A stretch of DNA of 42,772 bases, from the NCBI RefSeq assembly GCF_000502875.1, contig NZ_AYWX01000001.1:822506-865277 (forward strand), given 5' to 3'. The position numbers and the translations under genes are program-made. Positions 35,112 through 42,772 of this stretch are shown in pieces. The DNA is from Mesorhizobium sp. L2C084A000. Lineage in GTDB: Bacteria; Pseudomonadota; Alphaproteobacteria; Rhizobiales; Rhizobiaceae. Positions within the stretch are counted from its first letter, which is position 1; the number at the start of each line of letters is the position of its first letter. The notes under the pieces are model-generated. The model did no database searches. It was given only the letters and a program-made list of their open reading frames with translations, and had not been told where the DNA came from.

Positions 35112-35786
35112 TTAGATGAGCGTATTGTGGACGCGTAAAGCTGATACCAACGGAAGCTCTTCGCGGTTGAACGTATCCGGGTTCAGGATGGAAACAACAT
35201 CTCGATGAACGTCCACGATATCGTCCACTTCGATCATGTCACTTGGGTCGTCACAGGAGAAAATAATCTGATTTTCAGAGTCGGAAATGCAAATTCCAAG
35301 AATTATCTTGAGGCAAGGAACGCTCCACACTTCGGTTACGCGAACCAAAATTGAGCCTATGCCATTTTTAGATCTTCCAGATATCCCTCTAACAGCAAAG
35401 CCCACTGAGCCAGCAGCTTGAGCAAGCCGCCTTGTTCGCGTCGCGCTGTTGAATACGTCTGGCGTCACCCGGTTCGACGATATCTTATTGGGGCGAGTGT
35501 CGGTGCAACCATGCTTGGGCCAGTCACCGCCAAGATCGTCAAAAAATACACGAGAGCCAAATACGTTTTGGTAGAAGTAAACACTGGCACCACAGACTGG
35601 ACAGTGGGCATTTGGGTTTACCAGGCAAGCGGCTTGGCGTCTCTCAGTGACAAAATAATCCCTGAGAAGATTCCTTTCGAGCTTATGAGGCTCTGCACGA
35701 ACCGCTATCGACGCCATGTGGCCGCCATGCCCACCGCCAACACACCAACCACAAGTGCAATTAGAGTAGTGATTATGACCTGTCAC
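35112..35786 (-). CDS. Zinc-ribbon hypothetical protein
   Basis: 224 residues. An N-terminal Cys/His cluster (HYSNCTCGWCVGGGHGGH) and a second one (HCPVCGASVYFYQNVFGSRVFFDDLGGDWPKHGCTD) can bind zinc. The second motif recurs in many uncharacterised bacterial proteins, often in accessory DNA. The C-terminal half (ILVRVTEVWSVPCLKIILGICISDSENQIIFSCDD) is beta-rich with no known domain. No signal peptide or membrane segment is seen, so it is probably cytoplasmic. It lies 99 bp before the DUF262 gene on the same strand and just after a broken DUF262 gene. Function unknown; no enzyme motif seen. Confidence 0.75.
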   Translation of the reverse strand: MTGHNHYSNCTCGWCVGGGHGGHMASIAVRAEPHKLERNLLRDYFVTERRQAACLVNPNAHCPVCGASVYFYQNVFGSRVFFDDLGGDWPKHGCTDTRPNKISSNRVTPDVFNSATRTRRLAQAAGSVGFAVRGISGRSKNGIGSILVRVTEVWSVPCLKIILGICISDSENQIIFSCDDPSDMIEVDDIVDVHRDVVSILNPDTFNREELPLVSALRVHNTLI

Positions 35787-35831
35787 AACTTGCGTTCCAC
35801 TAAAGCGGTGAATCGGAATGATCCGGATGAG

Positions 35832-36278
35832 TTAGCCACAGTCATGCGACCGCGTGGCTTCCGACAACCTCTGATAGTGCCGTTTCTTATCATAACCTGG
35901 CGGGTTCAAAGTCAGTGCTTCTAGCCCGGGGATTTCAATCCTCGCGCATTTCTCCCCATGCTCGTTGCCCGACCCGATGATTTCACCAAAAGCATGCTTT
36001 GCAGCCTGAATCTGCAATGTCGTAAGTCGCTGCTGGCCGTCGATGACTTCCCGCCTCGTCACACGTCCGCTGTGTGTGTCGGTCTGCTCAAGCACGACCG
36101 TGCCGAGGACATTGCCCGCCACCTTCGTGACAAGGCTATCCGCCAAGTGAGAAAGATCGTCCCAGAGCGGCTCCCACTGTTCTTCCTTGCCCCACACATG
36201 GGGCCGTTGAAACAAAGGCACCAAATGTCTCGTTTCAGTTCCAAAAATGTTGGCAAGTGGATGGTAGGCAGGTTGCAT
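35832..36278 (-). pseudogene. Truncated DUF262 gene (N-terminal fragment)
   Basis: 148 residues remain. PLFQRPHVWGKEEQWEPLWDDL and EVIDGQQRLTTLQIQAAKHAF (DGQQR at 80-84) are the DUF262 N-terminal motifs, quite different from the full copy at 33216-35012, so this belongs to another subfamily. After about residue 110 the frame reads unrelated residues and stops; the usual 400 or more C-terminal residues, including any nuclease domain, are missing. A ribosome site (GGGGGGATTC) and start remain, so a short product could be made, but it is most likely a relic of an older island gene. Confidence 0.7.
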
Positions 36279-36625
36279 TTCGAATCCCCCCAGATTCTTT
36301 CCATTTATTGGGTAATCTAGACCATATAGGGCTGATCATTAGCAACGGTATTCGCCCACTGGGATACTCTTTGCTGCTCGTCTCGCAGAAATTCGTGACG
36401 GCCCACCGGGACGGGGACCCCGAGTCCACGCGCAACGGACGAAGCCGGCCAGACTTTCTGGCTTCGGGCTTGGTGATGCTTAGCGAGCATCTGAGCTTCT
36501 TAGATGACGACAAGTAGCGCCGTCCCGATGCAAGCATGTCGATCCGCGAGGGGGCCGGTAGCGCCCAATGACACTAATCCGGTCCGTCGACGTTAAGGCG
36601 ATGGCTGGCCCGGAAGCGACCGCCT
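36279..36625. other. Intergenic stretch, no recognisable gene
   Basis: 347 bp between the DUF262 fragment and the broken methyltransferase gene. A plus-strand frame of 86 codons ending near 36517 covers most of it but resembles no known family. The promoter of the DUF262 fragment should lie near 36285-36340. No RNA gene or repeat was identified. Confidence 0.5.
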
Positions 36626-37497
36626 CTACGCTCCGCGGAAGATCCGCTCGGCATCGCCAACCATCGCATTTACATCGATCTTCTCGCCCGCCTCAAAAAC
36701 GAAGGCTGGGAACCGTTCCACATCTTCTGAACTGGCGATCTTAATGACCCGGCTTCGTGTCAGATTGAGGCGCCATCCATGTGCTGCAGCCGCAAGTATT
36801 ACTGACCGGATGTTGCCAAATGAGGGAAACCGACCGGTGAGAACGGGCTTGGCTTCCAATGTGCCCCAGCACGCCAGTTTCGAATGTATTCCTCAAATTG
36901 CGCGGCGAAGTCGTCCGAGCAACCAGGGCAAAAAGCACTTCGTCCTATGGTTTCGATGGTGTGGGGAGTTGTAGACGACCGAAATCGAGATAGGTCAAAA
37001 CCGAAATTGCAAACGACGACCTCGCACTTCTCGTCATCAGCCGCCGCGCTCAGGTAGTCCAACGCCTTAACATCGATGTCAGAGACCGTCCGGGAAATCG
37101 CCACAAGCGCCTCTTCAGCGTCTACCCCTTTTAGCCGCGTTCCAGGAAAATTGGTTCTCACAAACCTTAGAAAAGTTCCAGTTCCACATCCCATTTCCAC
37201 GATGGATTGTGGGCGCCAATGTGCGATCTCTGACTGAAGCCAATCGAATGTCGCAACATATCGAGCACGATCCTGCGAGAATAAAATGTTCGCCTGCCTA
37301 GCGGTTCTCGGCAGCTGGTAAAGCACGGTCGAAGGGATGCCACCTAGATGTATAGCTTCCCAAGTTCTGCGAATGTCAGCAGCATCTTCCGGCGAAAATT
37401 CTTTCAGAAATAAGCGATCCAGCTGGCCGGGCTTCTTGTCGAACACAAACCCTTCTTTGCCCAAAAACGCACGCGCGCCGATCCGGTCCTGAGCCAT
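36626..37497 (-). pseudogene. SAM-dependent methyltransferase, disrupted by one frameshift
   Basis: The first frame starts at 37497 (AGGAGT ribosome site) and holds motif I, SIVEMGCGTGTFLRFV (about 98-113), then GVDAEEALVAISRTVSDIDV and VVVCNFGFDLSRF, a class I Rossmann methyltransferase core. Near 36860 it slips into nonsense, while the next frame continues the protein sensibly (EAKPVLTGRFPSFGNIRSVILAAAAHGWRL, then RVIKIASSEDVERFPAFVFEAGEKIDV) to 36626. The total of 872 bp is two bases over a multiple of three, as one indel predicts. Repaired length is about 290 residues. It is divergent from the BREX operon. The methyl acceptor is unknown; the break may be real decay or an assembly error. 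Confidence 0.7.
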
Positions 37498-37529
37498 GCG
37501 CAGGACTCCTGTTTTAGCCGTCCTTTAGC

Positions 37530-37564
37530 GGTCGCATACGACCCGTCAATGCAAGTATGCGACC
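37530..37564. promoter_or_regulatory. Long-spacer inverted repeat upstream of BREX
   Basis: GGTCGCATAC (37530-37539) and GTATGCGACC (37555-37564) are perfect 10-bp inverted arms, 15 bases apart. They sit 33 bp upstream of the methyltransferase start and about 120 bp upstream of brxA, in the divergent intergenic region 37498-37683. This is a candidate dimer-of-dimers regulator site. Confidence 0.55.
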
Positions 37565-37596
37565 TGCGGCCTTGCGCCTCATCTTGATTTGGCACG

Positions 37597-37620
37597 TTCG
37601 CCGGCAAACTTGCCGGCGAA
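37597..37620. promoter_or_regulatory. Tight palindrome upstream of BREX
   Basis: TTCGCCGGCAA (37597-37607) and TTGCCGGCGAA (37610-37620) are perfect 11-bp inverted arms around 2 bases. The 2-base centre is too small for a stable RNA loop, and the A run after it gives no terminator on either strand for the flanking genes, so a protein-binding operator 63 bp upstream of the BREX operon is the better reading. Confidence 0.6.
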
Positions 37621-37683
37621 AAAAACAGGTCTTGCATTGCGCTTTGGAGTTCTGTTCAATGTGAGCTGCATAGGGGAGTTGTC

Positions 37684-38454
37684 GTGGGCAGTTTTGATTT
37701 CATTGCTAGCGCAAAAGGTGACGCCGGTTTCCGTGAGGGAGCTAAGGGCACTCATACCAGCCGGACCATAATGGTCGCAGAACTCGAGCGTGTGCTTCGA
37801 GAGGGTTCATCTGGCCAGGCTTTGGACAAAATCGTCATCGAGGACAATCTCTTGGAGAAGGCGACTACGTCTGGTCGTGCCTTGACCCTACAGAGATTGA
37901 AGGAGCTCTACGGTCTTGATCAGTCGATCCCAATATTTCGGACACTCTCCACTCTATGGACCCTCGACGCAAAATCCCTTCCTCTTCTCGCCCTTCTCGC
38001 GGCCCTGGCTAGAGATCCGCTTCTGCGCGCGACTGCAAAGCCGATTGTTAGCCTCCCAGTTGGTTCTGAGCTCATGCGCGATTCGATCAGAAACGCCATA
38101 TCTGCAGCTGTCGGGAACCGGCTGAACGAGGCTACCTTAGACAAGGTCGTGCGCAACGCCTCCAGCTCTTGGGCGCAGTCCGGCCACCTGATCGGGCGCA
38201 CTTTCAAGAGGCGGGTTAGTGTCGCTGCCACGCCGGCTGCGATGGCGTTCGCAATCTGGCTCGCGCAAGCCGCAGGGTTCACGGGTGAGGAGATTCTGTC
38301 CAGCGGCTGGGTCGCTATCCTCGACCTAGAGCCAGCGGAGATAAGGACTATGCTGGAGCGGGCTCGAGCCGCTGGGCTCGTTGACGTTCGTCAGCTCGGT
38401 TCGAGGTTAGAGATCGATGCCTCCCGCCTCTCCAGTTTGGGAGCGTCCGCATGA
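37684..38454 (+). CDS. BrxA-like protein, first gene of the BREX operon
   Basis: 256 residues. It is mainly helical with a C-terminal winged-helix-like end (EPAEIRTMLERARAAGLVDVRQLGSRLEIDAS). Position directly before brxB with a 4-bp overlap, size, and the helical/winged-helix pattern match BrxA (DUF1819), a DNA-binding BREX core protein; assignment rests on context more than motif. A BrxE-like role is possible if the system is type 6. The GTG start at 37684 has GGGGAG at 37673-37678; an in-frame ATG at 37771 lacks a ribosome site. No catalytic residues are apparent. Confidence 0.6.
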   Translation: MGSFDFIASAKGDAGFREGAKGTHTSRTIMVAELERVLREGSSGQALDKIVIEDNLLEKATTSGRALTLQRLKELYGLDQSIPIFRTLSTLWTLDAKSLPLLALLAALARDPLLRATAKPIVSLPVGSELMRDSIRNAISAAVGNRLNEATLDKVVRNASSSWAQSGHLIGRTFKRRVSVAATPAAMAFAIWLAQAAGFTGEEILSSGWVAILDLEPAEIRTMLERARAAGLVDVRQLGSRLEIDASRLSSLGASA

Positions 38455-39017
38455 TGTCGAAGATCGATCGCTTAGCCAACGCCTTCGCGGCCCACGTCGC
38501 GATCGGCTGGCCGGCCAGCTCCTCCGGGGCCCAGCGAGTAATTATGGTGGTCTACGATCCGACCGATGAACGGGCGCTACGCCGCAAACTCGACCTTTTC
38601 TCTCAAAGCGCTCGCGCCGCTGGAATGTCTTGGAAAGCTCTCGATCTCACTCCAGTGATCGCGGAATGGCTTGCAGGACACCGCTACAGGGACGTCTACT
38701 TCGCTGAGCCAGATGAGCTGGCCTCGGCAGGCGAGGACCGGGTTGCCGCTGCAATTGCCGCGAAGATCCAGGGAGAGCTCGCGGCCGACAGTCACGACGC
38801 CAACGCAATTCTCGCTGTGCACGGTATAGCCGCCCTCTACGGTTTCGCCAGCGTGTCGGACGTCATCTCTCGTGTGGAACATGCGATCCGCGGGCGCCTG
38901 CTCATATTTTTTCCCGGCCGAGTTCAGGACGGCCGCTACAGGCTGCTCGATGCGCGCGAAAGCTGGGACTATCACGCCGTGTCTATTACGCTGGACGATA
39001 CCGGAGACGTTCGATGA
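38451..39017 (+). CDS. brxB: BREX protein BrxB (DUF1788)
   Basis: 188 residues, the normal size of BrxB. Family features are visible: an N-terminal helix, VIMVVYDPTDERALRRKLDLF, YRDVYFAEPDE, ILAVHGIAALYGFASVSDVISRVEHAIRGRLLIFFPGRVQDGRYRLLDARESWDYHAVSI, the last of which is the DUF1788 core. BrxB is a small essential BREX component thought to help assemble the methylation/exclusion complex. The start overlaps brxA by 4 bp and the stop overlaps brxC by 4 bp, so translation is coupled. Confidence 0.9.
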   Translation: MMSKIDRLANAFAAHVAIGWPASSSGAQRVIMVVYDPTDERALRRKLDLFSQSARAAGMSWKALDLTPVIAEWLAGHRYRDVYFAEPDELASAGEDRVAAAIAAKIQGELAADSHDANAILAVHGIAALYGFASVSDVISRVEHAIRGRLLIFFPGRVQDGRYRLLDARESWDYHAVSITLDDTGDVR

Positions 39018-42000
39018 AGTTGATTGCCGAAGTCCTCGACCGCGACCCGAGACAGAACCGTCTGATCAACAACGGCCAAGCGCGCATCGGCTCCGACGAG
39101 GCTGAGTCGCGCGGCGAACTCGAGAGCTTCGTCTGCGAGGGACGCTACGACGATGGGATCGTGCGCATCGTCGAGACCTTCGTCCGTGATCTCAGCAAGT
39201 CGAGCCAGCAGGCTTCTTGGGTCAGCGGCTTCTATGGCTCGGGCAAATCGCATCTGATCAAGATGCTGGCCTTCTTATGGGAGAACCGCCCCTTGTCCGA
39301 CGGGATGACGCCGGTTCAGCTAGTGCCGCACCTCCCGGACAACGTTCGAGCAGCGCTAAAGGAGCTCGACCAGGAGGCGACGCGTGCCGGCGGCACTTTC
39401 GCCGCTGCAGGATCGATGCTGTCAGGGCAAGCTGAGCGGCCGCGTTATTCGGTTCTGTCGATCATGCTAAAAGCAGCCGGCCTGCCCGGAGATTTCGGGC
39501 TTGCGCGATTTATGCTGTTCTTGAAGGATCGAGCGATCGAGAGTGAGGTCAGGGCGGCGATCGAGGCGAAAGGGAGCACCCTTGAGCAGGAGGTGGAGGA
39601 CCTCTTCGTCAGCCCGCTTATTGCCGATGCGCTAATGTCGGTCGACCGGACACTCGGGTCGACGACGAAGGAGGTTCGCGACGCAATACGCGCGCAGTTC
39701 CGCTCGCCCGACTACGACATTTCGAAGGATCAGTTCACAGATTCCGTGCGGCGCGTCCTGAAACTCCAGAGTCGGAACGACCGGCTTCCGCTGACGTTGA
39801 TCGTGCTCGACGAAGTGCAAATCTATATTGGAGAAAGCCAGGACCGGGCCGGTGCCATGGCCGAGATCGCTGAAACCTTCGCCAAGGAATTCGGCTCAAA
39901 GGTCATGCTCGTGGGTGCAGGACAGAGCGCGCTGACGAGCATACCACAGCTCATCCGGCTTCTCGATCGATTCACGGTCCGCGTGCAACTCGACGATGCC
40001 GATGTTGAGACTGTGACCCGAAAGGTCCTTCTTCGTAAAAAGGCGAGTGAACGTGACACGGTGGCTAAGGCGCTTGACGCGAATGCTGGCGCAATTTCCA
40101 GGCAACTTCAGTCGACCCGCATCGCGGAGCGACCCGAGGACCGCACGATCCGAGTCGATGATTATCCGCTACTTCCTGTGCGCCGCCGTTTCTGGGAAGC
40201 TGCCTTCCGCGCTCTTGACCGGCAGGGCACACAGGCGCAGCTGCGCTCCCAACTCCGCATCTTGCATGATGCTCTGGGCGACATTGCCAATCGGCCATTG
40301 GGCGCAGCGGTGGCGGGTGATGTCCTCTATGACGCCCTGAAGGCTGCACTTGTCCAGTCAGGCGACCTGCCGCGCGACGCCTACGAGCGCATCGAGAGCC
40401 TGCCAAAGGAGTATCCGCAAGATGGCGATCTCCCACGCCGCATCGCCGCGCTCGCCTACCTAATTTCCCGACTGCCTCGCGAGACGGGCGCCGACATTGG
40501 TGTGCGCGCAACGGCCGAGCATCTCGCGGACCTTCTCATCGATGACCTCAAAGCTGACCAAGGCGCTTTTCGCGCTCGCGTGCGCGAGCTCATCGAGCGA
40601 ATGGTGAAGAACGGTGACCTCGTGTCGATTGGCGAGGAGGTTCGCATCCAAACTGCTGAAGGACGGGCGTGGGAGCAGGACTTTCGGAGATACAAAGGCC
40701 AATACGCCAACGACTTCTCGGCAGTGGGCGACAAGCGGGAGGCGATCCTCGCCGAGGCGCGGGACGCCGTCCTTGCCACGGTATCCCGCCTCCACGGGGA
40801 GGCGAGAGTTCCACGCCGCCTAACCCCGCATCTCGGCGAAAAGGCTCCTGCGGGCGACGACCGCAACGTGCCGCTTTGGGTCCGCACCGGCTGGCAGGTT
40901 TCGGAGAAAGATGCGCGCGATGCCGCCCGGGCACAGGGCTCGCAAGACGGCATCGTCCACCTTTACATACCGAAGTCGTCGAACAATGACCTTCGTGACG
41001 CGATAGTCGACATGCTTGCGGCGCGTGCTGTTGTCGGACAGCGTGGTGGTGGGCATGGTCCGAGCGGAGACGAGGCGCGCCGGGGCATGGAGACGCGCGA
41101 GGCCGCGGCGCTTGAGCGCGCAACGGACCTCGTCCGGCAGCTCGTTGACAATTCAGTCGTTCTCGTCGGTGGTGGCGCCGAGATGAGGGAGGCGACGCTC
41201 GCCGCCCGGCTCGACGCAGCGAACGAGACTGCGCGCAAGCGCCTTTTCCCCCGCTTCAAAGAGGCTGACTTCCAGGCCACGTCTTGGGAGAAGGCCATCC
41301 GGGTTGCTCGTGAGGGTGGCGAGCAGCCTCTTTCGGCAATCGGCTTCTCGGGCGATGCCGACCAGCATCCAGTTGGTCGAGCGATCCTCGCCGAGCTCGG
41401 GGCCGGCCGCACCGGCTCCGAATTGCGTCGAACCTTCGAGCGCACGCCCTACGGTTGGCCGTCCGAGGCAGCCGATGCCGCGCTCGTTGCACTTGTGCGG
41501 CTTGGTAAGCTCAAGGCAACGGTGAATGGCGAGCCGGCCGCACCGCAGGTGCTCGACAAGCCAACGATCGGCAGAGCGACATTCCAGTCGGAAGACGTGC
41601 AGATCGGTCCGCGCGACAAGATCAAGCTGCGCGGCTTCCTTCGCACGCTCGTCCCCGATGCGGGCGATGACGATCTCGCGGGATCAGGCAAGAACTTCGT
41701 GCGCGCCTTGCGTCGGCTCGCCGAAAGCGCGGGCGGCGAGGCACCGCTGCCAGCCGCGCCGCGCTTGACTTTAGAGGACGAGGCGCAGGCGCTCGCCGGC
41801 AACGCGCTGCTCGCCCATCTCCTGAGACATCGGGATGAGATCGAGGCGGCGATCAAGCGCTGGCACGATCAGGCCGCACTCAAAGATCAACGCCTTGCGC
41901 GCTGGAGTCTCGCCACGCGCCTGGCACGGCACACGGAGGGTATCCGGGAGGCCGACGGCGATCGGATCGAGATCGAAGGCGTGCGCCAGGGCCGGCAACT

Positions 42001-42466
42001 ACTCGAACCGCTAGATCCGCTGACACAGCCGATTGCCGATCTACGGCAGGTCCTTGTGCAGCGCATCACCACGGCGCACCGCCTCCTCTCCGAACGCATC
42101 CGTGAGGTGCTCGCCGAACTTGCCCAGCTCCCCGCCTATGCAGATCTCGAAGCAGGCGTCAAGGAGGCACTCAACCGCGAAGTTGAGCTAGTGATCCCAA
42201 GCGCACCACGCACGGAAGACGATGCGGCGCTCGCTGATACGCTCGATCGCATGCCACTCTCCGCTTGGCGCGACGCCATCGACGCCGTCCGCCAGCGCCA
42301 GGCCAATGCCGCCGAGAAGGCTGCGCGACGTGCCGAGCCTACTGTCCAGACCATAACACTTGAGCGCGCCACTTTGCGCACGCCTGAGGACGTTGAAACC
42401 TGGGTATTGCGGCAGAAGGAGAAACTGCTGCAAGCCATTGCGCGCGGCCCAACCCTCGTCAGCTAG
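39014..42466 (+). CDS. brxC: BREX protein BrxC (large P-loop ATPase)
   Basis: 1150 residues, typical of BrxC/PglY. Walker A is SGFYGSGKSHLIK (about 71-83), Walker B LTLIVLDEVQIYI (about 260-272), followed by MLVGAGQSALTSIPQLIRLLDRFTVRVQL, a sensor-like AAA+ stretch. The C-terminal two thirds are helical and charged, with long coiled-coil-like segments. BrxC is an AAA+ protein needed for both host methylation and phage exclusion. It overlaps brxB by 4 bp. The next gene starts 25 bp downstream. Nothing is missing or shifted, so the module looks functional as far as the window shows. Confidence 0.93.
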   Translation: MKLIAEVLDRDPRQNRLINNGQARIGSDEAESRGELESFVCEGRYDDGIVRIVETFVRDLSKSSQQASWVSGFYGSGKSHLIKMLAFLWENRPLSDGMTPVQLVPHLPDNVRAALKELDQEATRAGGTFAAAGSMLSGQAERPRYSVLSIMLKAAGLPGDFGLARFMLFLKDRAIESEVRAAIEAKGSTLEQEVEDLFVSPLIADALMSVDRTLGSTTKEVRDAIRAQFRSPDYDISKDQFTDSVRRVLKLQSRNDRLPLTLIVLDEVQIYIGESQDRAGAMAEIAETFAKEFGSKVMLVGAGQSALTSIPQLIRLLDRFTVRVQLDDADVETVTRKVLLRKKASERDTVAKALDANAGAISRQLQSTRIAERPEDRTIRVDDYPLLPVRRRFWEAAFRALDRQGTQAQLRSQLRILHDALGDIANRPLGAAVAGDVLYDALKAALVQSGDLPRDAYERIESLPKEYPQDGDLPRRIAALAYLISRLPRETGADIGVRATAEHLADLLIDDLKADQGAFRARVRELIERMVKNGDLVSIGEEVRIQTAEGRAWEQDFRRYKGQYANDFSAVGDKREAILAEARDAVLATVSRLHGEARVPRRLTPHLGEKAPAGDDRNVPLWVRTGWQVSEKDARDAARAQGSQDGIVHLYIPKSSNNDLRDAIVDMLAARAVVGQRGGGHGPSGDEARRGMETREAAALERATDLVRQLVDNSVVLVGGGAEMREATLAARLDAANETARKRLFPRFKEADFQATSWEKAIRVAREGGEQPLSAIGFSGDADQHPVGRAILAELGAGRTGSELRRTFERTPYGWPSEAADAALVALVRLGKLKATVNGEPAAPQVLDKPTIGRATFQSEDVQIGPRDKIKLRGFLRTLVPDAGDDDLAGSGKNFVRALRRLAESAGGEAPLPAAPRLTLEDEAQALAGNALLAHLLRHRDEIEAAIKRWHDQAALKDQRLARWSLATRLARHTEGIREADGDRIEIEGVRQGRQLLEPLDPLTQPIADLRQVLVQRITTAHRLLSERIREVLAELAQLPAYADLEAGVKEALNREVELVIPSAPRTEDDAALADTLDRMPLSAWRDAIDAVRQRQANAAEKAARRAEPTVQTITLERATLRTPEDVETWVLRQKEKLLQAIARGPTLVS

Positions 42467-42491
42467 ACCGTCGCGTCAGAAGGAGATCGCC

Positions 42492-42772
42492 GTGCCGATT
42501 GCGCTAAATAGAGAGATTCGCAAGATCCTAGAGGTTGTTGTGCGCAAGGCGCGCGACGAAGCCGAGGGGGGGTCGGAAACGGCTTTGCGCCAACTGGGCG
42601 TGGCCGATCCGAAGCGCCCATCTTGGCTATCGGAAGCCGACGCTGCCTTGCGCGTTCGGCTGCGCGCTCACGCCAAGACGTTGGGCGATCCGGTAGACAC
42701 GGGCGAGCCAGCTAGGATGCCGCGCTTAATCCGCGAGATGGCCTATGCCCATTGGCACCGGACGCTCTTCGC
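42492..42772 (+). CDS. pglX: N-terminal part of BREX methyltransferase PglX, cut by the window end
   Basis: Read directly from the DNA: a GTG start at 42492 after AAGGAG (42480-42485), giving MPIALNREIRKILEVVVRKA and, near the window end, LIREMAYAHWHRTLFA. The latter resembles the N-terminal helical region of PglX-type adenine methyltransferases, and gene order brxA-brxB-brxC-pglX is standard for BREX. About 93 residues are visible of an expected 1100-1200. PglX marks host DNA with N6-methyladenine and helps recognise phage DNA. The catalytic NPPY motif lies beyond the window. Confidence 0.65.
   Translation, partial: MPIALNREIRKILEVVVRKARDEAEGGSETALRQLGVADPKRPSWLSEADAALRVRLRAHAKTLGDPVDTGEPARMPRLIREMAYAHWHRTLF

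Noticed and set aside
37597..37620. Intrinsic terminator upstream of BREX
   Set aside because: The 2-base loop is too tight, and the A/T run lies on the wrong side to end the methyltransferase transcript.
1..42772. CRISPR arrays, rRNA and tRNA genes
   Set aside because: No regularly spaced repeats and no cloverleaf or rRNA-like sequence were noticed on reading; a tRNAscan or CRISPR finder run would be decisive.

Overview
The window is high-GC alphaproteobacterial DNA. Gene content and protein style point to Rhizobiales, most likely Mesorhizobium or a close relative; this is an inference from family resemblance, not from a search. Positions 1-59 are not biological: they match the Illumina TruSeq P7 adapter with its 6-base index, so the window begins at a contig end and the first gene is cut there.

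Positions 60-23855 look like ordinary chromosomal backbone. In order: an exopolysaccharide-type patch (cut glycosyltransferase, family-2 glycosyltransferase, O-antigen-ligase-like polymerase); proC; a homoserine-dehydrogenase-like/SAF oxidoreductase divergent from a galactitol-type PTS operon (IIC, IIA, IIB); a Tat-exported multicopper oxidase; a small lipoprotein; cobalamin-dependent methionine synthase metH with a near-palindromic operator typical of SahR-type control; an alpha/beta hydrolase; a five-gene branched-chain-amino-acid-type ABC importer (binding protein, two ATPases, two permeases) facing an RpiR regulator plus M20 amidohydrolase pair; and a DUF882 (MepK-like) murein peptidase with a long low-complexity tail.

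Positions 24191-32638 form a discrete cassette. One seven-gene operon on the minus strand encodes a TrpXYZ-like ABC importer, a TetR regulator, a class III aminotransferase, an SCP2-type thiolase and an acyl-CoA synthetase. The order suggests uptake of an amine- or amino-acid-like compound, transamination, CoA activation and thiolysis. An 82-bp imperfect direct repeat (about 67% identity without gaps) lies at each edge, and a transporter C-terminal remnant sits inside the left edge. A 9-bp-arm inverted repeat next to a perfect TTGACA marks the likely TetR-controlled promoter.

Positions 32819-42772 are a defence island, visibly more AT-rich until about 37.6 kb. It holds a small coiled-coil/winged-helix protein paired with a full DUF262-HNH (GmrSD/BrxU-like) nuclease, a zinc-ribbon protein of unknown role, a truncated second DUF262 gene, a frameshifted SAM-dependent methyltransferase, and the start of a BREX phage-defence operon (brxA-like, brxB, brxC and the 5' end of pglX). 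Two perfect inverted repeats fill the intergenic region between the methyltransferase and the BREX operon and look like regulatory sites. No rRNA, tRNA, CRISPR array or intact transposase gene was recognised.
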